DNA from: Stappia sp. MMSF_3263
Lineage (GTDB): Bacteria; Pseudomonadota; Alphaproteobacteria; Rhizobiales; Stappiaceae
Direction: 5' to 3'
Length of the DNA stretch: 64,000 nucleotides
Assembly: GCF_030733745.1 (NCBI RefSeq)
Contig: NZ_JASHIK010000019.1
Location: forward strand, 1-64,000
The stretch's first letter is position 1. Each line of letters begins with the position of its first letter. The notes under the pieces are model-generated. The model was not told the origin of the DNA, made no database searches, and saw only the letters and a list, made by a program, of their open reading frames with translations. Below, piece by piece: positions 37,903-46,791 of the stretch. Made by a program: the position numbers and the translations under genes.

Positions 37903-38616
37903 ATGAAAGTTGAAGGCGGCAAGGCGCTTTATGGCGCGGCGGTGGGGATACTTATGCTGGAGGCGCGGTTTCCGCGTATTCCCGGCGATATGGGCAATGC
38001 ACTGACCTGGTCGTTTCCCGTCCACTACCGGATCGTGCGCGATGCGACGCCCGACCGGGCCGTGCGGCAGGGCGCGCGGGGCCTTCTGGATGCGTTCATC
38101 GCCGCCGGGCGGGATCTGGTCGCCGACGGCGTCGACGGCATCACCACCAATTGCGGGTTCCTGTCACTCTTCCAGCGCGACCTGCAGGCGGCGCTGGGCG
38201 TACCGGTGGCGGCGTCCTCCCTGATGCAGGTGCCGCTGGTCGACCGCTTGCTGCCTCCGGGAAAGCGGGCCGGCATCCTGACGATCTCGGCCGCCTCGTT
38301 GACGACCGCGCACCTGGAGGCGGCAGGCTGCGCGCCGGACACGCCGGTGATGGGGACGGAGGGCGGAAGCGAATTCACCCGCGCCATTCTCGACAACGAG
38401 ACAAGCCTCGATGTGGAAGCGGCACGTGCCGACAATATCGAGGCGGCGCGCCTCTTCGCCGCGCGTCACCCGGAGATCGGGGCCATCGTGCTCGAATGCA
38501 CCAACATGGTGCCCTATGCGGCGGATATCCGCGCGGCGACGGGTCTGCCGGTTTACTCCATCGAGAGTTTCGTCACCTGGTTCCACTCCGGCCTCGTCCC
38601 CAGGCGGCATGGCTAA
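37903..38616 (+). CDS. Aspartate/glutamate/hydantoin racemase-family protein
   Basis: 237-residue cofactor-independent racemase-fold protein. Both catalytic-type cysteines are present: GITTNCGFLSLF (C84) and GAIVLECTNMVPYA (C199), as in Asp/Glu and hydantoin racemases, where they act as the two acid-base residues. Proposed role: interconverting stereoisomers of the substrate handled by the neighbouring oxidoreductase, TRAP transporter and 5-oxoprolinase (inference). GGGAGG lies 7 bp before the ATG at 37903; an upstream in-frame ATG at 37882 has no RBS. Confidence 0.8.
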   Translation: MKVEGGKALYGAAVGILMLEARFPRIPGDMGNALTWSFPVHYRIVRDATPDRAVRQGARGLLDAFIAAGRDLVADGVDGITTNCGFLSLFQRDLQAALGVPVAASSLMQVPLVDRLLPPGKRAGILTISAASLTTAHLEAAGCAPDTPVMGTEGGSEFTRAILDNETSLDVEAARADNIEAARLFAARHPEIGAIVLECTNMVPYAADIRAATGLPVYSIESFVTWFHSGLVPRRHG

Positions 38617-38687
38617 GCCCGATGGAGAGTTGCCCCGATGCGGCTGCCTGCCGTAGCTTGGGGAGACATAATCCAGGCGGGAATTTC

Positions 38688-39242
38688 ATGACAGACAGTT
38701 CACAGGCCGAAAGCCAGGGCGAAGACATTGCGCGCGGCGGCATCGGCCCGGTCGTTTCAGCGGCCCACCTGGCCTCCGGCGCCATGCCGGCGCTTTCGGA
38801 GGTCGAGTTTGCGGTGACGATGATGGTCAACGCCTATCATCGCTGGATGGTGCGCTGCATGGCGGCTGCAGGCGCTCCCGGCATGAGCCCGCTCGACACA
38901 TTGGTGCTGCACTCGGTCAATCATCGCGGCCGGCCGAAGTCGCTCGCGGATATCTGCCTGGTGCTCAATATCGAGGACACGCACACAGTCACCTACGCGC
39001 TGAAGAAGCTCGCAGCGGCCGGTCTTGTCGAGACCGGCAAGCGCGGCAAGGAGAAGACGGTGGCGATCACCCGGGCGGGCGAGAAGACCTGCATGGAATA
39101 CCGGCGGCTGCGCGAGGCACTGCTGGTCGGGCCTGTGAAGGGGCTCGGCATGGACGAGGTGGAGCTGTCGCGGCTGGCCGCAACACTGCGCTCGGTTTCG
39201 GGGCACTACGACCAGGCCGCGCGCGCCGCTGCCGCAATGTAA
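38688..39242 (+). CDS. Winged-helix (MarR-type) transcriptional regulator
   Basis: 184-residue regulator. Helices around EVEFAVTMMVNAYHRWMVRCMAA form a dimerisation part. The winged HTH follows (SPLDTLVLHSVNHRGRPKSLADICLVLNI, then THTVTYALKKLAAAGLVETGKRGKEKTVAITRAG), and a C-terminal helix completes the MarR-like fold. It starts 71 bp after the racemase gene, with AGGCGGGA before the ATG, and is the only DNA-binding protein in the module, so it is the best candidate to bind the two shared operator elements at 33168 and 37734 (inference). Confidence 0.8.
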   Translation: MTDSSQAESQGEDIARGGIGPVVSAAHLASGAMPALSEVEFAVTMMVNAYHRWMVRCMAAAGAPGMSPLDTLVLHSVNHRGRPKSLADICLVLNIEDTHTVTYALKKLAAAGLVETGKRGKEKTVAITRAGEKTCMEYRRLREALLVGPVKGLGMDEVELSRLAATLRSVSGHYDQAARAAAAM

Positions 39243-39277
39243 TCCGCACTATCGATCGCGGCCGGGCGCCGCGGTTC

Positions 39278-41548
39278 TCACGCGACGTTGCTGCGGCGTT
39301 CGGGTGCGGCCTCTTCCCCGGTGGTTGCCTCGGTTTCCGGCGAAATGCCGTCGGCAGTGTCCAGGGCGCCAGGCTCCAGTTCCGGCAATGCGGTTTTCGC
39401 CTCGCCAAGAGCGGGCGGCAACAGCAGCGCGTCTCGCTTTGCCTGCTGGGCCAGCGCTGCATTGTGGTGGGCGGTCTTGTCCGACAAGTCCATCGGCCGA
39501 CCGAAGAGGAACCCTTGCACCTTGTCGCAGCCGGCGGCGCGCAGCAGGGTCACCTGGTCCTCGTTCTCCACGCCCTCGGCGGTGATGGTGACGCCGAGCG
39601 AGCGTCCAAGGCCGACGATGGAGGCGATGATCGCGTCGGTCGTGGGGTTCTTGCCGACCGTGGCGACGAAGGAGCGATCAATCTTGATCGTGTCGAAGGG
39701 AAACCGGGACAGGTAGCTGAGGCTCGAATAACCGGTGCCGAAGTCGTCCATTGCCACGGACGCCCCCATCTGGCGAATACTGGAAAGCGTTTTGACGACG
39801 GCCTCCGTGTCGGAGATCAGAAGGCTTTCGGTGATCTCTATTTCCAGGCGCTCGGGCGCCAGGCCGCTTGCCTTCAGTGCATCTGCGACCCGCTGTTCCG
39901 TCTTGCCGGGACTGAACTGGGCCGGCGACACATTGACGGCAACCGTCAGCGAGGTGTCGCGCCAGTGGGCGGCTTCGTGGCAGGCCCGGTTGAGCACCCA
40001 TGAGCCGATTTCCTCGATGAGGCCGGCGTCTTCGGCAATCGGGATGAACACGGTGGGTGAAATCGTGCCGCGCTCGGGGTGCTCCCAGCGCAGCAGGGTC
40101 TCATAGCCGGTCAGGCGCAGGTCCGAGAGCGAGAACTGCGGCTGGTAGAGCAGGCGGAACTCGTCCTGCTTCAAGGCGTTGCGCAGGTCCGCCTCCAGCA
40201 TCTTGCGCTTCTGCGCGTCGGCATCCATGTCGGGCGAGTACCAGACATAGGTCGACCTTCCGGAATGCTTGGCGCGGTAAAGGGCAAGGTCCGCGCAATG
40301 GAGCAAGCGGGACGATCGCCAAGCGGCCTCCGTTGCCTGCGCGACGCCGATTGAGAGCGAAATGGGTATGTCCTTGCCGTCGATGCGGGTCGGCACCTTG
40401 GTTGCGGCGATCATCGTGGCGGCAAGCTTTGTGACGGCCTTGCGGGTGCTGTCGCGGGCGATCAGCACCGCGAACTCGTCGCCGGACAGGCGGGCTACCA
40501 GATGGTCGCCGAAGACACTGGACAGCCGGTCGGCAATCACCTGCAGGAAGAGGTCGCCCGCGGCATGACCATGCGTGTCGTTGACATCCTTGAACTTGTC
40601 GACGTCGATCAGCATCACGGCGATATTGGTCGCCTTGGCATGCGCCAGGCGCAAGGCCTCGTTGAGCTTGGTGCTGAACACCGTCCGGTTCGGCAGTCCT
40701 GTCAGGGCATCGTGATGGGCAAGGAACTGGATGGTCTTGCTGGCATGCAGCCGGTCGCGGAACCGGCTCCAGACGAAGAAGGCGGCAAGGCCCATGGCGG
40801 CGAAGACCATCGCCATCATCACCGCGACGCCGATGCGTATGACGTCGTTGAGGAACAGGCCGGTCATCTCCTGGTTGTAGGAGAGGATCATCGCGCCCGT
40901 GATGGTGTGGTGCTCCCGGATCGGCACCGCGAGCAACGTTATCCCGTCACGCCTGCCCAGGTAGTTCGAGGGCACGTCGACAGGCAGTGCGGTGTTGTCC
41001 AGGAGACCGGACAGAAGCCGGTTGACGCGCGGCATCAGCTGCGCGATCTGCGGTTCCGACAGGCGCGGCAGGATGATGCTGGTGTCAACAGAGGGAGCCT
41101 TTTCGTCGAACCAGGCGATTGCCACGGTGGCGACGAGTTCGTTGCCTTCCAGGTGGCTCATGAACTCCGTGACGGTCAGTTCCGTCGAGGGCGGTGCCGG
41201 CTGATGGCGAATGGCCGGTGCGCGTCGCGCGGCGCGTTCCCCGCCAAGGCTGTCGATGGAGAGCCGAAGGGGCTGTTCGGCGAGCGGCTGGGGGGTCTGT
41301 TCGGACGCATCGATCCGGCGCTGCTGCATGTACTCCTGCAGATCGCGCTCGATCCGGCGCGTCGCTTCCTGGGCGTCGCGCGTGTAGATGGCCTGCGAGA
41401 AGAATACATTGGCCGTGTGGATCGCCGAGGCAAAGCCAAGAACGACGGTAAACCCTGTCGTGATTCCGAGAAGTGTTCGAAAACTGCGCAAACCGCCATC
41501 CTCGCGCGCTGCCTGTCTGGCCTTGCCGCCTTGGTCCTGTCGGATCAT
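39278..41548 (-). CDS. Membrane-anchored GGDEF-EAL cyclic-di-GMP protein
   Basis: 756-residue signalling protein. A TM helix (about 24-45) and a second at about 235-262 flank a periplasmic sensor domain of about 190 residues. A GGDEF domain follows (LAHHDALTGLPNRTVF; active-site loop ARLSGDEFAVL, where S replaces the first G, a tolerated change), with no RxxD inhibitory site before it. The EAL domain (GYETLLRWEHP, NVSPAQFS, EITESLL, MDDFGTGYSSLSYL, KIDRSF, TAEGVE) retains the phosphodiesterase residues. c-di-GMP hydrolysis is the safest prediction; synthesis is possible. The C-terminus is an acidic tail. ATG at 41548 with a weak RBS. Confidence 0.88.
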   Translation of the reverse strand: MIRQDQGGKARQAAREDGGLRSFRTLLGITTGFTVVLGFASAIHTANVFFSQAIYTRDAQEATRRIERDLQEYMQQRRIDASEQTPQPLAEQPLRLSIDSLGGERAARRAPAIRHQPAPPSTELTVTEFMSHLEGNELVATVAIAWFDEKAPSVDTSIILPRLSEPQIAQLMPRVNRLLSGLLDNTALPVDVPSNYLGRRDGITLLAVPIREHHTITGAMILSYNQEMTGLFLNDVIRIGVAVMMAMVFAAMGLAAFFVWSRFRDRLHASKTIQFLAHHDALTGLPNRTVFSTKLNEALRLAHAKATNIAVMLIDVDKFKDVNDTHGHAAGDLFLQVIADRLSSVFGDHLVARLSGDEFAVLIARDSTRKAVTKLAATMIAATKVPTRIDGKDIPISLSIGVAQATEAAWRSSRLLHCADLALYRAKHSGRSTYVWYSPDMDADAQKRKMLEADLRNALKQDEFRLLYQPQFSLSDLRLTGYETLLRWEHPERGTISPTVFIPIAEDAGLIEEIGSWVLNRACHEAAHWRDTSLTVAVNVSPAQFSPGKTEQRVADALKASGLAPERLEIEITESLLISDTEAVVKTLSSIRQMGASVAMDDFGTGYSSLSYLSRFPFDTIKIDRSFVATVGKNPTTDAIIASIVGLGRSLGVTITAEGVENEDQVTLLRAAGCDKVQGFLFGRPMDLSDKTAHHNAALAQQAKRDALLLPPALGEAKTALPELEPGALDTADGISPETEATTGEEAAPERRSNVA

Positions 41549-41637
41549 CGCATTACAAAGTTTCCAGACATTGAATCGTGACAGTCGTGGCGGTGACCCT
41601 GCGGTGTTGCGTAAGCCGAAAAGACGGAGAAGCGACC

Positions 41638-43047
41638 ATGGTCGATCAACAGATGCGCAGCGAAACGGATTCCATGGGGTCGGTCGAGGTGCCGGCGGAT
41701 CGGTACTGGGGCGCGCAGACCGAGCGCGCGCGTCATCACTTCGCCATCGGACGGGATCCTTTTCCGCTGGAGATCATTCGCGCGGTGGCCGAGATCAAGC
41801 GTGCAGCAGCGACCGCCAATGCCGAAATCGGCGTGCTTGACGGGCGCCTTTCCGAACTCATCCGCACAGCGGCCGACGAGATCATCGCCGGGCGGCACGA
41901 TGGCGAGTTTCCGCTGCATGTGTGGATGACCGGCTCCGGGACCCAGGCCAACATGAATGTCAACGAGGTGATCTCCAACCGTGCGATCGAACTCGCCGGA
42001 GGCGCGCGCGGGAGCAAGGACCCGGTTCACCCGAACGATCACGTCAACCGGTCGCAGTCCTCCAACGATGTGATCCCGACGGCGCTCAACGTCGCGGCGG
42101 CGGTGATGATCGCGTCCCGGCTGCTGCCGGCCCTGGCGAACCTGCGGGAGGCATTGGCCGGGAAGGCGCGGCAATGGCGCGATGTCGTCAAGATCGGCCG
42201 GACGCACATGCAGGACGCGGTGCCGATGACGCTGGGTCAGGAGTTCGCCGGCTATGTCGGAATGCTCGACGACAATGTCGAGCGGCTCGCCTTCGCGCAG
42301 AAGGGGCTGATGCGGTTGGCGATCGGCGGCACGGCGGTCGGGACCGGTCTGAACGCGCCGGCGGGTTTCGACATCAAGGTGGCAAGCGAGCTCGCCTCGC
42401 GCACCGGCCTGCCGTTCGAGGCGGCGGCGAACAAGTTCGCGGTGATGGGCGCACATGACGCGATGGTGATGGCCTCGGGCACGCTACGTGTGCTTGCCGT
42501 TTCGCTCCACAAGATCGCCAATGACATCCGTCTGCTGGCTTGCGGGCCGCGCGCGGGCTTTGCCGAGCTGGTGCTGCCGGAAAACGAGCCTGGCTCCTCG
42601 ATCATGCCTGGCAAGGTCAACCCGACCCAGTGCGAGGCGCTGGCGATGCTCACGGTCCAGGTGATGGGCCTGGATGCGGCAACCGGATTTGCCGGCGCTG
42701 GCGGGCTGCTCGACATGAACGTCTACAAGCCGATGATCGGCGCGAACGTGATCGAGTCCTGCCGGATGCTTGCCGATGGCATGGAGCATTTCGCAAAGTT
42801 CGCGGTTGCAGGTATGGAAGCCAATGAAAGCCGGCTGCGCGAGACGGTCGACCGGTCGCTGATGCTGGTGACGGCGCTGACGCCGGAAATCGGCTACGAC
42901 AAGGCGGCGGCCATTGCCCATCATGCCCATCACGAGGGGCTGACCCTGAGGGAGGCAGCGCTCGCGCTCGGGCATATCGACGCGGCGCGGTTCGACCGGA
43001 TTGTCGATCCCGCCTCGATGACCGGCGAGATGCCGGATATCGGCTGA
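41638..43047 (+). CDS. fumC: Class II fumarate hydratase
   Basis: 469-residue iron-independent fumarase that interconverts fumarate and malate in the TCA cycle. Signatures: [16 protein letters not shown] at the N-terminus, [51 protein letters not shown], and the family signature [16 protein letters not shown] near the active site. Length fits FumC (467 in E. coli). GGAGAAG lies upstream of the ATG at 41638. No neighbour belongs to the same pathway. Confidence 0.96.
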   Translation: MVDQQMRSETDSMGSVEVPADRYWGAQTERARHHFAIGRDPFPLEIIRAVAEIKRAAATANAEIGVLDGRLSELIRTAADEIIAGRHDGEFPLHVWMTGSGTQANMNVNEVISNRAIELAGGARGSKDPVHPNDHVNRSQSSNDVIPTALNVAAAVMIASRLLPALANLREALAGKARQWRDVVKIGRTHMQDAVPMTLGQEFAGYVGMLDDNVERLAFAQKGLMRLAIGGTAVGTGLNAPAGFDIKVASELASRTGLPFEAAANKFAVMGAHDAMVMASGTLRVLAVSLHKIANDIRLLACGPRAGFAELVLPENEPGSSIMPGKVNPTQCEALAMLTVQVMGLDAATGFAGAGGLLDMNVYKPMIGANVIESCRMLADGMEHFAKFAVAGMEANESRLRETVDRSLMLVTALTPEIGYDKAAAIAHHAHHEGLTLREAALALGHIDAARFDRIVDPASMTGEMPDIG

Positions 43048-43175
43048 GGGCAGGCGGCGCGCCGCCGCGCCCCCCGGGCGTGGCTGATTTCAGGGTGAAT
43101 GTGCTAGAACGCGATAACTGCGGCGGGGCGAGTCGGGATCGGCGCGCATCTGCCCGTCATTTGAAAGAGGTATCC

Positions 43176-43877
43176 ATGGACGGTCGGGTGGTGCTTGTCA
43201 CGGCTGCGGGCAGCGGCATGGGCGCGGAAATCGCGCGCAAGGTCGCAGGGCTCGGCGCGCGCGTCGCGATCCTGTCTGCCAGCGGCAAGGGGGCCGCGCT
43301 GGCCGAGGAACTGGGCGGGCTCGGCCATACCGGGTCGAACCTTGTTGCCGATGATCTTGCCGCGTTCGTCGCGGCGGCAGTCGAGCGCTATGGACGTATC
43401 GATGCGGTGGTGAACAGCGCCGGGCACGGTCCGAAGGGCGATATCCTGTCGATCACCGACGAGGACTGGCACCTGGGCATGGATTACTACCTGATGAACG
43501 TCATCCGCATGTGCCGGCTGGTGACGCCGCACTTCCAGCGCCAGGGCGCGGGCGCGGTGGTCAATATCTCCACCTATGCCACGTTCGAACCCGAGGCGAT
43601 GTTCCCGACCTCTGGCGTCTTTCGCGCCGGACTGGCCGCTTTCACCAAGCTTTACTGCGACAAGTATGCTGCCGACGGCATTCGCATGAACAACGTCCTG
43701 CCGGGCTTCATCGACAGCCTGCCGGAGAAGGAGGACCGGCGCGAGAGGATCCCCATGGGGCGCTACGGCACGGTCAGCGAAGTGGCGGAAACCGTCGCCT
43801 TCCTGCTGTCCGACGGGGCTGGTTACATCACTGGCCAGAACCTGCGCGTCGATGGCGGCATCACGCGGTCGGTCTGA
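43176..43877 (+). CDS. SDR-fold protein with non-canonical catalytic residues
   Basis: 233-residue Rossmann-fold protein of the short-chain dehydrogenase/reductase superfamily. The cofactor loop reads VTAAGSGMGAEIA, where the usual TGxxxGxG has A in place of the first G. NSAG replaces NNAG. Most strikingly, the YxxxK catalytic pair is absent: at the expected place stands FPTSGVFRAGLAAFTKLYCDKYA, where S and R occupy the Y and K positions. The ending PGFIDSLPEKEDR...GQNLRVDGG is family-typical. Either a degenerate or binding-only SDR or a divergent branch. AAAGAGG precedes the ATG at 43176. Confidence 0.75.
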   Translation: MDGRVVLVTAAGSGMGAEIARKVAGLGARVAILSASGKGAALAEELGGLGHTGSNLVADDLAAFVAAAVERYGRIDAVVNSAGHGPKGDILSITDEDWHLGMDYYLMNVIRMCRLVTPHFQRQGAGAVVNISTYATFEPEAMFPTSGVFRAGLAAFTKLYCDKYAADGIRMNNVLPGFIDSLPEKEDRRERIPMGRYGTVSEVAETVAFLLSDGAGYITGQNLRVDGGITRSV

Positions 43878-43892
43878 GGCTCCGGACAGGCG

Positions 43893-44591
43893 ATGAACAT
43901 CTGGTCTGCGATCAGTGCGGTGGCGGCGGCGATCGGTTCGGGCGGCGCCCAGATGGTCGACCGGATCGTCCAGTTCCTTGTCTCCGTCGGCGACGGGCGG
44001 GGTGACCGTGCCGTCGCCTTCACCGTTGCGATGATCGCGCTGTCGGCCAAGATGGCGAAGGCGGACGGCGTCGTCACGGGCGACGAGGAGATCGCCTTCC
44101 TCGACGTCTTCGACATTCCCGCCGGCGAGGAACGCAACGTCATCCGCCTGTTCAATCTCGCCAAGCAGGACGTCGCGGGTTTCGAGACCTATGCCGAACG
44201 GCTCGCGGCGCTGTTCCCGGGTGACGAGGACATTCGGGTCGATATCCTCGATGCGCTGTTCCACATCGCCAAGGCGGATGGCGTGGTACATGAACACGAA
44301 GTGGCCTATCTCACGAGAATTGCGGAGATATTCGGCCTTGACGCGCGTGCGTTCGACCAGGTCTTCGCCCGGCATGTCCGCGCCGAGGGAGACCCCTATC
44401 CGGTGCTGGGCATCGCGCGCGAGGCGTCCAATGACGAGATCCGGAGCCACTATCGGCGCATGGTCGTGGAGACCCATCCCGACCGGCTGATCGCGCGCGG
44501 CGTGCCGGAGGAATTCGTTCGCATCGCCAATGACCGCCTGGCCGCGCTCAACGTGGCCTATGCCAAGATCGCGGCCGAGCGCGGAATGTGA
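43893..44591 (+). CDS. TerB-like / DnaJ-domain (DjlA-type) co-chaperone
   Basis: 232-residue protein. The N-terminal and middle part (about 40-150) resembles a TerB-like helical domain (KMAKADGVVTGDEEIAFLDVFDI and a second IAKADGVVHEHEVAYL repeat). The C-terminal J domain (about 165-232) keeps the HPD motif (VETHPDRLIARGV), needed to stimulate DnaK ATPase. The beginning has a weakly hydrophobic helix that may anchor it, as in DjlA. It starts 16 bp after the SDR gene and may be co-transcribed with it and the LysE gene. Confidence 0.8.
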   Translation: MNIWSAISAVAAAIGSGGAQMVDRIVQFLVSVGDGRGDRAVAFTVAMIALSAKMAKADGVVTGDEEIAFLDVFDIPAGEERNVIRLFNLAKQDVAGFETYAERLAALFPGDEDIRVDILDALFHIAKADGVVHEHEVAYLTRIAEIFGLDARAFDQVFARHVRAEGDPYPVLGIAREASNDEIRSHYRRMVVETHPDRLIARGVPEEFVRIANDRLAALNVAYAKIAAERGM

Positions 44592-44628
44592 CCGACAGAA
44601 GCAACATCCGGGGAAAGGGAGAGTGGAA

Positions 44629-45255
44629 ATGATCGATGCGACGACGCTTGCGGCCTATGTGGCGATTGTACTGGGCTTCGTCTTCATCCCCGGCCCGGCG
44701 ACACTGCTGACGGTTGCGAGGGCGACGAGTTCGGGACCCCGGGTCGGCATCGCGACCGGGGCCGGCATCGCCGCCGGCGACCTGGTGCATACGGTGATGG
44801 CGGTGGTCGGCCTGTCGGCGATCATCGCGACCTCGGCCATGCTGTTCTCGATCATCAAGTATCTGGGCGCGGCCTATCTGATCTATCTCGGCATCCGCGC
44901 CCTGTTCGAACGGCCGGCGACCGACCCTGCTGCCGGGATGCGAACCATCGGCGTGGGGACGGCGTTCCGTCAGGCCATCCTTGCCGAGGTGCTGAACCCG
45001 AAGACGGCCCTGTTCTTCCTGGCATTCCTGCCGCAGTTCGTGAAACCGGGGAACGGCTCTGCGGCGCTGCAGCTTCTCGTGCTCGGGGTGCTGTTCGTGC
45101 TGATCGGGCTGTTCAGCACGGTCGTTTTCGCGCTGGCGGCGGGCCGGCTTGGCAATTTCCTGCGACGCAACCCCACGATCCTGAAGTGGCAGGGCAAGGT
45201 GGTCGGCGGCATCTATTGCGCGCTCGGGCTCAGGCTTGCCCTGCAGGATCGCTGA
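44629..45255 (+). CDS. LysE/RhtB-family amino-acid exporter
   Basis: 208-residue inner-membrane protein with six hydrophobic segments. Family markers: LGFVFIPGPATLLTVARATSSGPRVGIATGAGIAAGDLVH at the N-terminus and EVLNPKTALFFLAFLPQFV in the middle. Exports amino acids or derivatives; the substrate is not predictable. GGGAGAG lies 5-11 bp before the ATG at 44629, 37 bp after the DnaJ-domain gene. Confidence 0.87.
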   Translation: MIDATTLAAYVAIVLGFVFIPGPATLLTVARATSSGPRVGIATGAGIAAGDLVHTVMAVVGLSAIIATSAMLFSIIKYLGAAYLIYLGIRALFERPATDPAAGMRTIGVGTAFRQAILAEVLNPKTALFFLAFLPQFVKPGNGSAALQLLVLGVLFVLIGLFSTVVFALAAGRLGNFLRRNPTILKWQGKVVGGIYCALGLRLALQDR

Positions 45256-45277
45256 GGGCACCACGGAAAGACATGCG

Positions 45278-46033
45278 ATGAGCGTCAGGACGGATACCGG
45301 GTTGCCGGCGCGGCTGCGCCCTTCGCCGAACCACAACGAGCGGCAGGGGGAAGTGCGTCTGCTTGTCCTTCACTACACCGGAATGGCGACGGGGGAGGAG
45401 GCGGTGCGCCGGCTTTGCGATCCGGCCGCCGAGGTTTCCGCGCACTACGTGGTCGAGGAGGATGGCGGCATCCTGCAACTGGTGCCGGAAAGCCGGCGGG
45501 CCTGGCACGCGGGCAAGTCGTTCTGGAAAGGCGAGCGGGACATCAATTCCCGCTCGATCGGGATCGAGATGGTCAATCCCGGACATGAACACGGCTATCT
45601 TCCCTTCCCGGAGGCGCAGGTCGCGGCGGTGATCGATCTGTCCGCGGACATATGCGCCCGTCACGGCATTCCCGCCACCGGCGTGCTGGCGCATTCCGAC
45701 GTGGCGCCGGAGCGCAAGGTGGACCCGGGAGAACTGTTCCCGTGGGATCGCCTGGCGGCGGCCGGCATCTGCCTGCATGTCACGGCGGAGCCCGTGTCGG
45801 GCGGGCGGTTCTTCCAGGAAGGCGACAGCGGCCAGCCGGTGGAGGCGCTGCAGTCGATGCTGGCGCTCTACGGTTTCGAGATGCCGATCAGCGGCACCTT
45901 CGATGCCCGCACGCGGCTGGCTGTCGCGGCGTTCCAGAGGCGACATCGGCGCGGGCGTGTCGACGGCATCGCCGACATGTCGACGATCACCACCCTGCAC
46001 CGTTTTTTGCAGGAGGCGCCGAACCTCGGCTGA
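45278..46033 (+). CDS. N-acetylmuramoyl-L-alanine amidase (AmiD type) with peptidoglycan-binding domain
   Basis: 251-residue peptidoglycan hydrolase. The amidase_2 zinc domain has LVLHYTGM (first His), SAHYVV, SIGIEMVNPGHEHGY and LAHSDVAPERKVDPGELFPW (second His and acidic residues). A C-terminal PG_binding_1 domain follows (GQPVEALQSMLALYGF...TFDARTRLAVAAFQRRHR). It cleaves the MurNAc-L-Ala bond in muropeptides, for recycling or turnover. No clear signal peptide is seen, so a cytoplasmic recycling role is possible. ATG 45278 with GGAAAG upstream, 22 bp after the exporter gene. Confidence 0.88.
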   Translation: MSVRTDTGLPARLRPSPNHNERQGEVRLLVLHYTGMATGEEAVRRLCDPAAEVSAHYVVEEDGGILQLVPESRRAWHAGKSFWKGERDINSRSIGIEMVNPGHEHGYLPFPEAQVAAVIDLSADICARHGIPATGVLAHSDVAPERKVDPGELFPWDRLAAAGICLHVTAEPVSGGRFFQEGDSGQPVEALQSMLALYGFEMPISGTFDARTRLAVAAFQRRHRRGRVDGIADMSTITTLHRFLQEAPNLG

Positions 46034-46270
46034 CGCGGGGCGGCGATCGTGACGGCTTTCGCAACAGGGGCAGATCCTCGCCGCCTGCGGGCCACGGGAG
46101 CGGGACATCAGCGCCATGAAGCAGCCGCATTGTCCAGCATGTGCATATTTTAGCCCGATTGTGCCGATTTTTTTGTAACATTTCGTGATCAGCGCGGTCG
46201 GATTTTCGTCTTACCGCACCGTCATACCCCCGCCCTCTCAGCAATGACAAACAGTCTTGAAGGTCGGTAC

Positions 46271-46771
46271 ATGACGATTTCTCTCGCGCCGCGTCTCGTT
46301 TGCGCGCTCTTTCTGGCTCTTACCGCTGCGGCATGCCAGACCGCATCCGTTTCGACGACAACCGTCGATCCAAAGATCCTGGAGGCCGGCGGCCGCGCCG
46401 CGAAATACGATGCGATCATCCGTGCCGAGGCACGCAAGCACGGCGTGCCGGTGAAGCTGGCGCATGCCGTGATCAGTGTCGAAAGCAACTACAATGCCCG
46501 TGCACGCGGCCGCGCCGGAGAGATCGGGCTGATGCAGATCAAGCCCCAGACCGCTCGCGGCGAGGGCTTCCGCGGCAGCGCCAAGGCTCTTTACGACCCG
46601 AAGACCAACATCACCTACGGCATGCGCTATCTCGCCGGCGCCCACAAGAAGGCTGGCGGCGACGTTTGCGGCACCATCCTGCGCTACAATGCCGGGCACT
46701 TCGCCAAGCGGATGAACCCGGTCAGCAGCCGTTACTGCTCGAAGGTGAAGCGGCTCCTGGCGCAGGGCTGA
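46271..46771 (+). CDS. Lytic transglycosylase lipoprotein (SLT family)
   Basis: 166-residue lipoprotein. The signal peptide ends in lipobox LTAAAC, so it is expected to be acylated. The SLT domain follows: AHAVISVESNYNARARGRAGEIGLMQIKPQTAR with the catalytic Glu in SVESNYN, then NITYGMRYL and YNAGHFAKR. It cleaves the glycan strand to 1,6-anhydro-MurNAc ends. The preceding gene encodes an amidase, so the two may serve together in wall turnover. ATG 46271 with GAAGG upstream; an in-frame ATG at 46244 is less likely. Confidence 0.88.
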   Translation: MTISLAPRLVCALFLALTAAACQTASVSTTTVDPKILEAGGRAAKYDAIIRAEARKHGVPVKLAHAVISVESNYNARARGRAGEIGLMQIKPQTARGEGFRGSAKALYDPKTNITYGMRYLAGAHKKAGGDVCGTILRYNAGHFAKRMNPVSSRYCSKVKRLLAQG

Positions 46772-46791
46772 GGCCCTCGCCCGCCCACCGC

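Noticed and set aside
46116-46178. 20-codon frame with a CPAC motif upstream of the lytic transglycosylase gene
   Set aside because: Weak ribosome site and very short, without hydrophobic or basic character; likely chance in the promoter region.
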